In this document: positions 3,945 to 6,864 of the stretch, one piece after another
Numbering within the stretch: position 1 is the stretch's first letter
Layout of the letters: each line of letters begins with the position of its first letter
Assembly: GCA_046728975.1 (NCBI GenBank)
Contig: JBKPFU010000013.1
Location: 1-6,864 of the forward strand
Direction: 5' to 3'
Length of the DNA: 6,864 bases
Source of the DNA: JBKPFU01 sp046728975
GTDB lineage: Bacteria > Actinomycetota > Thermoleophilia > Gaiellales > Gaiellaceae
Program-made: the position numbers and the translations under genes
Notes under the pieces: generated by a model
The model's database searches: none
What the model saw: only the letters and a program-made list of their open reading frames with translations
What the model was told of the DNA's origin: nothing

Positions 3945-6337
3945 CAACCGCTGCAGAGGCACCCACCGACCTCGTCGGCGTGCCCGTCAAGCGCGTCGAG
4001 GACCCGAGCCTGATCACCGGCGCCGCAAAGTACCTCGACGATCTCAAGCTGCCGGGAATGGCACACGTCGCGATTCTGCGCTCTCCGTACGCGCACGCCC
4101 GGATCAAGAGCATCGACACGAGGAACGCGGCCGCCGCTCCAGGGGTGATCGGCGTCTACACCGGCAAGGACTTCGAGCACTTGCCCGCACTGCCGTGCGC
4201 GTGGCCGGCGGGCGGCGTCGAGAACTTCGTCAACACGCCGAGGGCGCTCGAGGTTGACCGCGTCACGTTCACCGGCGCAGGCGTCGCCGCGGTCGTGGCC
4301 GAGAGCCGCTACGCGGCGGAGGACGCGCTCGAGCTGATCGACGTCGACTGGGAGCCGCTCGACGTTGTCATCGATGTCGAGCAGGCCGCGGCGGAGGGTG
4401 CGCTGCAGCTGCACGAAAACGCGCCTGGCAACATTGTCATGGACTGGTCGACCGGCGTCGCGGACGCGACCGATCGGGCGTTGTCCGACGCAGCGGTCGT
4501 GGTCAAGCAGCGGCTGGTCAACCAGCGCCTAATCCCCACGCCGATCGAGGCACGCGGCGCGGCTGCGACGTACGAGCCGGCAACCGGCGAGTACACGGTC
4601 TGGATGACCTCGCAGGATCCGCACATCATGCGCCTCCTGATGACGGCGTTTGTATTCGGGATCCCGGAGACGAAGATGCGCTGCATCGCCCTCCATGTCG
4701 GAGGCGGCTTCGGGACGAAGATCTTCCTCTACCACGAGTACGTGCTCATGGCGGCCCTTGCCGAGAGGGTCGGCCGGCCCGTGAAGTGGATGGAAACGAG
4801 GAGCGAGAACTACGCCGCGACGACCCACGGCCGCGATCACGTCACCTACCTCGAGGTCGGCGCACACCGCGACGGGACGATCACGGCGCTGAAGGCGAAA
4901 ACGTGCGCGAACCTCGGCGGCGTCCTGTCGACGATCGCGCCCGGCATCCCGACCACGCTCTACGGGCGGATGCTCTCAGGCGCGTACAAGCTCCCGAACA
5001 TCCACTGCCAGGTGCTGGGCGTCTACACGAACACCGCCATGGTCGATGCCTACCGTGGTGCTGGGAGACCGGAGGCGACCTACGTCGTCGAGCGAGCCGT
5101 CGACCTCGTCGCAAGCGAGCTCGGAGTCGACCCCGTCGAGGTCCGCCGCCGGAACTTCATTCCGCGCGACGCGTTCCCCTATGACCCAGTGGGCATCCTC
5201 AACGGGCTGAAGTACGACACGGGCGACTACGAGAAGGCGCTCGCCCGTGCGCTCGAGATCGTCGACTATGAGGCCTTCCGTGGCGAGCAGGAGGAGGCGC
5301 GGAAGCAGGGCCGGTACCGCGGGATCGGCTTCTCGACCTACGTCGAGATCTGCGGCGCGGCCCCGTCCGCGTGGATCGGAACGGTCGGCGAAGGCTGGGG
5401 CGCGTCGATGTGGGAGAGCGCCAACGTCCGCGTACATCTGACCGGCAAGGTCGCCGTGACTATCGGCACACAACCGCAGGGACAGGGACACGCCACGACC
5501 GTTTCGCAGATCGTCGCCTCCGAGCTGCGGATCCCGATCGCGGACGTGACGGTGGAGATCGGTGACACATTGAACACACCGTTCGGCTACGGGACTTACG
5601 CCAGCCGTAGCGCCGCCGTCGGCGGGGTCGCGGTCTACAACAGCGTCCAAAAGATCAAGGAGAAGGCGCGGCGAATCGCGGCGCATATGCTCGAGGCGGA
5701 CGTCGAAGACATCGTCTTCGAGGAGGGCAAGGCGCACGTCAAGGGCTCTCCCGAGAGCGCGAAGACGTTCCAAGAGATCGCCGGGGCCGCCGCTCTCGCG
5801 TATGACCTGCCCCGCGGCGAAGAGCCGTTCCTCGACGACACGACCTACTACGACCCGCCGAACTGCACGTTCCCGTTCGGGACGCACATCGCCGTCGTGG
5901 AGATCGACGCCGAGACCGGGGAGACGACGCTCGAGCGGTACATCGCCGTGGACGACGTCGGCAAGGTGATCAACCCGATGATCGTCGACGGCCAGGTGCA
6001 CGGCGGGATCGCACAGGGAATCGCTCAGGCGCTGTGGGAGTACGGCGTCTACGACGAGAGCGGCCAGCTGGAGACCGCGAGCCTCATGGATTACGCGGTC
6101 CCGAAAGCCGACTTCTTCCCGTCGTTCGAGGTCGAGCGCACCGAGACGCCGACCGACGTCAACCCTCTGGGCGTCAAGGGTGCTGGCGAGACCGGGACGA
6201 TCGCGTCCACGGCCGCGGTGGTGAACGCAGTCATGGATGCGCTCGCTCCGCTCGGCATCCGGCACCTCGACATGCCGCTGACGCCGGAACGCGTCTGGAG
6301 GGCGATGCGCGCAGCCAGCGACGGAGGCGAGGCCTGA
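3941..6337 (+). CDS. coxL: Form II CoxL-like molybdopterin-binding large subunit (xanthine oxidase family)
   Basis: This 798-residue catalytic subunit would bind molybdopterin cytosine dinucleotide and hydroxylate or oxidise its substrate. The N-terminal a/b-hammerhead domain (about 20-135) opens with GVPVKRVEDPSLITGAAKYL. Cofactor motifs are TSQDPH (223-228), GGGFGTK (254-260) and QGQGH (513-517). The expected catalytic glutamate is E750 in KGAGETG. The active-site loop reads AYRGAGR (370-376), with Gly373 where proven CO dehydrogenases (form I, AYxCSFR) have the Cys that binds copper. It is therefore the form II type, for which CO oxidation is unproven and other substrates are possible. The length is normal. 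The start at ATG 3941 is set by GGAGG (3929-3933) 7 bases upstream; the frame stays open further back only inside coxS. The stop shares one base with the coxM start. Confidence 0.93.
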   Translation: MTTAAEAPTDLVGVPVKRVEDPSLITGAAKYLDDLKLPGMAHVAILRSPYAHARIKSIDTRNAAAAPGVIGVYTGKDFEHLPALPCAWPAGGVENFVNTPRALEVDRVTFTGAGVAAVVAESRYAAEDALELIDVDWEPLDVVIDVEQAAAEGALQLHENAPGNIVMDWSTGVADATDRALSDAAVVVKQRLVNQRLIPTPIEARGAAATYEPATGEYTVWMTSQDPHIMRLLMTAFVFGIPETKMRCIALHVGGGFGTKIFLYHEYVLMAALAERVGRPVKWMETRSENYAATTHGRDHVTYLEVGAHRDGTITALKAKTCANLGGVLSTIAPGIPTTLYGRMLSGAYKLPNIHCQVLGVYTNTAMVDAYRGAGRPEATYVVERAVDLVASELGVDPVEVRRRNFIPRDAFPYDPVGILNGLKYDTGDYEKALARALEIVDYEAFRGEQEEARKQGRYRGIGFSTYVEICGAAPSAWIGTVGEGWGASMWESANVRVHLTGKVAVTIGTQPQGQGHATTVSQIVASELRIPIADVTVEIGDTLNTPFGYGTYASRSAAVGGVAVYNSVQKIKEKARRIAAHMLEADVEDIVFEEGKAHVKGSPESAKTFQEIAGAAALAYDLPRGEEPFLDDTTYYDPPNCTFPFGTHIAVVEIDAETGETTLERYIAVDDVGKVINPMIVDGQVHGGIAQGIAQALWEYGVYDESGQLETASLMDYAVPKADFFPSFEVERTETPTDVNPLGVKGAGETGTIASTAAVVNAVMDALAPLGIRHLDMPLTPERVWRAMRAASDGGEA

Positions 6338-6864
6338 TGTACACGATGCGTCCCGCCGAATTCGAGTACTACGCGCCTACAAGTCTCGACGAGGCGATCT
6401 CGCTCCTCGGCTCGATGGAGGACTCGCGGCCGCTCGCCGGCGGCCACAGCCTGCTCCCGATGATGCGGCTGCGCCTGGCGACGCCGGCCGCGCTCGTCGA
6501 CCTCGGGCGCATCCCGGGTCTCGACGAGATCTCGGCGAGCAACGGTGGCCTGACTATCGGAGCGCTCGCCACGCACGCGGCGGTCGCAGGATCGGAAGTC
6601 GCGATCGGGATCGCTCCGGTCATCCCCGAGACCGCGGCGGGAATCGGTGACCTCCAGGTACGGAACTGCGGCACGATCGGCGGCAGCGTCGCGCACGCGG
6701 ATCCGGGCGCCGACTACCCGACCGTCTTGAAGGCGCTCGGGGGGATGATCACTGCCGCGGGGAAGGAAGGCGAACGTGAGATCAGCGCCGACGACTTCTT
6801 CCGAGGGATCTTCGAAACGGCGCTCGAGCGCGGTGAGCTCGTCACTTCGGTGAAGGTTCCTGCG
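6337..6864 (+). CDS. coxM: CoxM-like FAD-binding medium subunit, partial (C-terminus beyond window edge)
   Basis: The 176 visible codons give the FAD-binding part of the flavoprotein subunit, which accepts electrons from the iron-sulfur subunit and passes them on. The two flavin-binding signatures are present: AGGHSLLP (34-41) and TIGGS (113-117), within VRNCGTIGGSVAHADPGADYP split across 108-128. Family members often have RNRGT where this protein has RNCGT. About 110 residues, including most of the C-terminal domain (CO_deh_flav_C type), lie outside the window. The start at ATG 6337 overlaps the large-subunit stop (TGATG) and has GGAGG (6323-6327) 9 bases before it. A second ATG at 6346 is less well placed. 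Position and coupling make it the third structural gene of the same enzyme. Confidence 0.93.
   Translation, partial: MYTMRPAEFEYYAPTSLDEAISLLGSMEDSRPLAGGHSLLPMMRLRLATPAALVDLGRIPGLDEISASNGGLTIGALATHAAVAGSEVAIGIAPVIPETAAGIGDLQVRNCGTIGGSVAHADPGADYPTVLKALGGMITAAGKEGEREISADDFFRGIFETALERGELVTSVKVPA

Noticed and set aside
4976..6265. Long minus-strand open frame (429 codons) opposite the large subunit
   Set aside because: It is a shadow of a well-matched molybdopterin-binding subunit, with a composition dominated by Arg, Asp and Val and no recognisable domain.

Overview
The window is GC-rich bacterial DNA with dense gene packing. Several starts are GTG or TTG, and GC-ending codons dominate. The gene content is a Tat-type ferritin-like protein, a form II CoxSLM-type molybdenum hydroxylase and a tRNA without an encoded CCA. 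This suits a high-GC actinobacterium, possibly a deep-branching soil lineage such as Thermoleophilia. That placement is an inference from style and gene content; no taxonomic marker is present.

Left part (1-1906): a divergent pair. On the minus strand is the N-terminal part of an exported ferritin-like di-iron protein, cut by the window edge. On the plus strand is an unrecognised membrane protein with a signal peptide, one transmembrane helix and a long charged coiled coil. They share a roughly 100-base intergenic region (565-664) that holds weak candidate promoters for both directions.

Middle part (1907-3426): a small basic, tail-anchored membrane protein (minus strand) converges on the coiled-coil gene with only 14 bases between stops. 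A plus-strand tRNA-Arg(CCU) follows, flanked by an inverted repeat upstream and a possible terminator hairpin downstream. Next is a minus-strand nucleotidyltransferase-fold protein.

Right part (3531-6864): a tightly coupled plus-strand operon in the order small (FeS), large (Mo), medium (FAD). The junctions overlap by 4 bases and 1 base. The large subunit has AYRGAGR at its active-site loop rather than the AYxCSFR of proven CO dehydrogenases, and the S-L-M order is the one associated with form II enzymes. Electrons would pass from the molybdenum site in the large subunit through two [2Fe-2S] clusters in the small subunit to FAD in the medium subunit. The real substrate cannot be read from the sequence. 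The small subunit is odd: all eight cluster cysteines are present, but the N-terminal beta-grasp segment is short and unlike the family. The medium subunit runs off the right edge.

No gene-free stretch exceeds 300 bases. I saw no CRISPR array, insertion sequence or phage genes. The window looks mostly like ordinary chromosome. The points most worth a second look are the damaged or atypical CoxS N-terminus and the uncharacterised coiled-coil membrane protein.
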